From: Myxococcota bacterium
GTDB lineage: Bacteria > Myxococcota > Polyangia > GCA-2747355 > JAKLHH01
Direction: 5' to 3'
DNA: 5,043 nt
Assembly: GCA_022710245.1 (NCBI GenBank)
Contig: JAKLHH010000686.1
Span: forward strand, 1-5,043
The translations under genes and the position numbers were made by a program. Of the stretch, positions 4,406-5,043 are shown piece after piece. The notes below the pieces were generated by a model. That model was not told where the DNA came from and did not search any database. It worked only from the letters and a program-made list of their open reading frames with translations. The stretch's first letter is position 1. Each line of letters begins with the position of its first letter.

Positions 4406-5043
4406 ATGTCCGACGAGAGCAAACCGCCACTGCCGGCTGAGGCCGGGGAGCTGGAAGCCGAGGAGCTGGAAGCCGAGGAGCTGGAAGCCGAGGAGCTGGA
4501 AGCCGAGGAGCTCGAGGCGGCGGAGCTCGAGGCGGCGGAGCTCGAGGCAGTGGTGCAGCCCGAGGCGGTGCAGCCCGAGGCGGTGCAGCCCGAGGCAGTG
4601 GCGCTCGAGGTGGTGGAGCCCGAGGCAGTGGTGCAGCCCGAGGCGGTGGTGCAGCCCGAGGCGGTGGAGCCCGAGGCAGTGCAGCTCGAGGCAGTGCAGC
4701 CCGAGGTAGTGGAGCCCGAGGCGGTGGCGCCCGAGCCAGTGGCGCCCGAGGCAGTGGCGCCAGTCAGCGCGCCTGCCATCGAGATCGCTGGCCTGAGCGG
4801 CAGCGAGAGCGCGCCGATCCCTGCCCCGTCCGCGACGGGCAGCCCTGCCGCGGGCCTCGCCGCCAGCGGCGCCAGTCCGACGACCGGCCTCGTCAGCCCG
4901 ACGACGGGCCTCGCCAGCCCGACGACGGGCCTCGCCAGCCCGACGACGGGCCTCGCCAGCCCGACGACCGGCCTCGCCAGCCCGACGACCGGCCTCGCCA
5001 GCCCGACGACCGGCCTCGCCAGCCCGACGACCGGCCTCGTCAG
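4406..5043 (+). CDS. low-complexity tandem-repeat protein, C-terminus off the right edge
   Basis: Not recognised as a named family. Seen: an open frame of 212 complete codons with no stop before the edge. Residues 1-14 ([14 protein letters not shown]) have no signal peptide or membrane helix. Residues 15-120 are pentapeptide repeats: ELEAE four times, [10 protein letters not shown] three times, then [15 protein letters not shown] variants, strongly acidic. Residues 121-156 are a Ser/Ala/Pro/Gly-rich spacer. From residue 157 come eight SPTTGLA/V heptapeptides. No globular domain is visible; any enzyme, membrane or TonB-like domain must lie beyond the window. Good evidence that the frame is real: a GGAG 5 nt before ATG, direct abutment with the previous stop, and both repeat units (15 and 21 bp) multiples of three with mostly synonymous variation. 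The alternating Pro/Glu/Val tract recalls rigid extended spacers such as the Glu-Pro stretch of TonB. The Ser/Thr/Pro repeats could be glycosylated if exported; that is speculation. Confidence 0.75.
   Translation, partial: MSDESKPPLPAEAGELEAEELEAEELEAEELEAEELEAAELEAAELEAVVQPEAVQPEAVQPEAVALEVVEPEAVVQPEAVVQPEAVEPEAVQLEAVQPEVVEPEAVAPEPVAPEAVAPVSAPAIEIAGLSGSESAPIPAPSATGSPAAGLAASGASPTTGLVSPTTGLASPTTGLASPTTGLASPTTGLASPTTGLASPTTGLASPTTGLV
4448..4765 (+). repeat. 15-bp-unit coding tandem repeat (ELEAE to VQPEA)
   Basis: Four perfect copies of GAGCTGGAAGCCGAG (4448-4507) are followed by two GAGCTCGAGGCGGCG copies (4508-4537) and one GAGCTCGAGGCAGTG (4538-4552). Diverged units then encode [25 protein letters not shown] and VAPEA up to about 4765; two of them (4628-4645, 4646-4663) are 18 bp (VVQPEA). 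The gradient from identical to diverged units suggests recent expansion at the 5' end. Confidence 0.85.
4874..5043 (+). repeat. 21-bp-unit coding tandem repeat (SPTTGLA), open at the window edge
   Basis: Eight full units occupy 4874-5041, starting at 4874, 4895, 4916, 4937, 4958, 4979, 5000 and 5021; the last two bases (AG) begin a ninth. Units 2-4 use ACG ACG for the two Thr codons, and units 1 and 5-8 use ACG ACC. Units 1 and 8 end in GTC (Val) and the rest in GCC (Ala). Otherwise nearly identical, which points to recent amplification or homogenisation. Units 2-4 each contain GCCCG-ACGA-CGGGC, a perfect 5-bp hairpin; units 1 and 8 contain GACGA-CCGGCC-TCGTC instead. Confidence 0.9.

Noticed and set aside
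2197..4440. A 747-codon plus-strand open frame spanning the pilT-like and zinc-ribbon genes
   Set aside because: It is antisense to PilT with all its Walker and His-box motifs, and out of frame with the zinc-ribbon protein. The product has no recognisable domain.
4375..4779. Minus-strand open frame encoding a Ser/Thr/Ala/Gly-rich repeat
   Set aside because: It is the antisense reading of the 15-bp repeat. The plus-strand frame has a ribosome binding site, abuts the previous gene and keeps going through both repeat tracts; the minus frame has no such support.
4874..5043. CRISPR-like array
   Set aside because: The units are contiguous 21-bp copies with no spacers, in frame within a coding sequence.

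Overview
The window is high-GC DNA whose coding regions favour G or C at third codon positions. The best taxonomic clue is the C-terminal domain of the protein at 3494-4405. It matches the AgmX/PglI-type tail (Cys pair, then W-x-FP and a YPF.F ending), a domain found mainly in Myxococcota and related former deltaproteobacteria. A PilT-family ATPase, Pro/Ala-rich linkers and long spurious antisense frames fit that assignment. I infer a Myxococcota chromosome but cannot name a genus.

Layout, left to right. Bases 1-344 (minus) hold the N-terminal part of a class I SAM-dependent methyltransferase that runs off the left edge. Bases 345-514 are intergenic and carry two strong inverted repeats, one of them a perfect 14-bp stem that could end transcription of the gene before it. 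Bases 515-2188 (minus) encode a secreted protein with a small TolB/CsgG-like N-terminal domain, a long disordered linker and a probable outer-membrane beta-barrel. A 41-bp gap containing a perfect hairpin separates it from a PilT-family retraction ATPase (2230-3339, minus) that would be transcribed first. Bases 3340-3493 are a divergent, locally AT-richer promoter region. On the plus strand, 3494-4405 encodes a one-pass membrane protein with a cytoplasmic zinc ribbon and a periplasmic AgmX/PglI-type domain. Its stop codon directly abuts the start of a second plus-strand gene (4406 to beyond 5043), which is almost entirely low-complexity: a 15-bp-unit Glu/Ala/Val/Pro tract and then a 21-bp-unit SPTTGLA tract cut by the right edge.

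How the genes may work together (inference): there are two divergent units around one control region. The left unit pairs a pilus-retraction motor with an outer-membrane protein. The right unit pairs a zinc-ribbon/TM/TonB-like protein with a repeat protein. The zinc-ribbon protein looks like a minimal version of the Myxococcus gliding protein AgmX/GltJ, so a cell-envelope or surface-motility theme is plausible but unproven. The least described part is the right-hand pair, above all the repeat protein.
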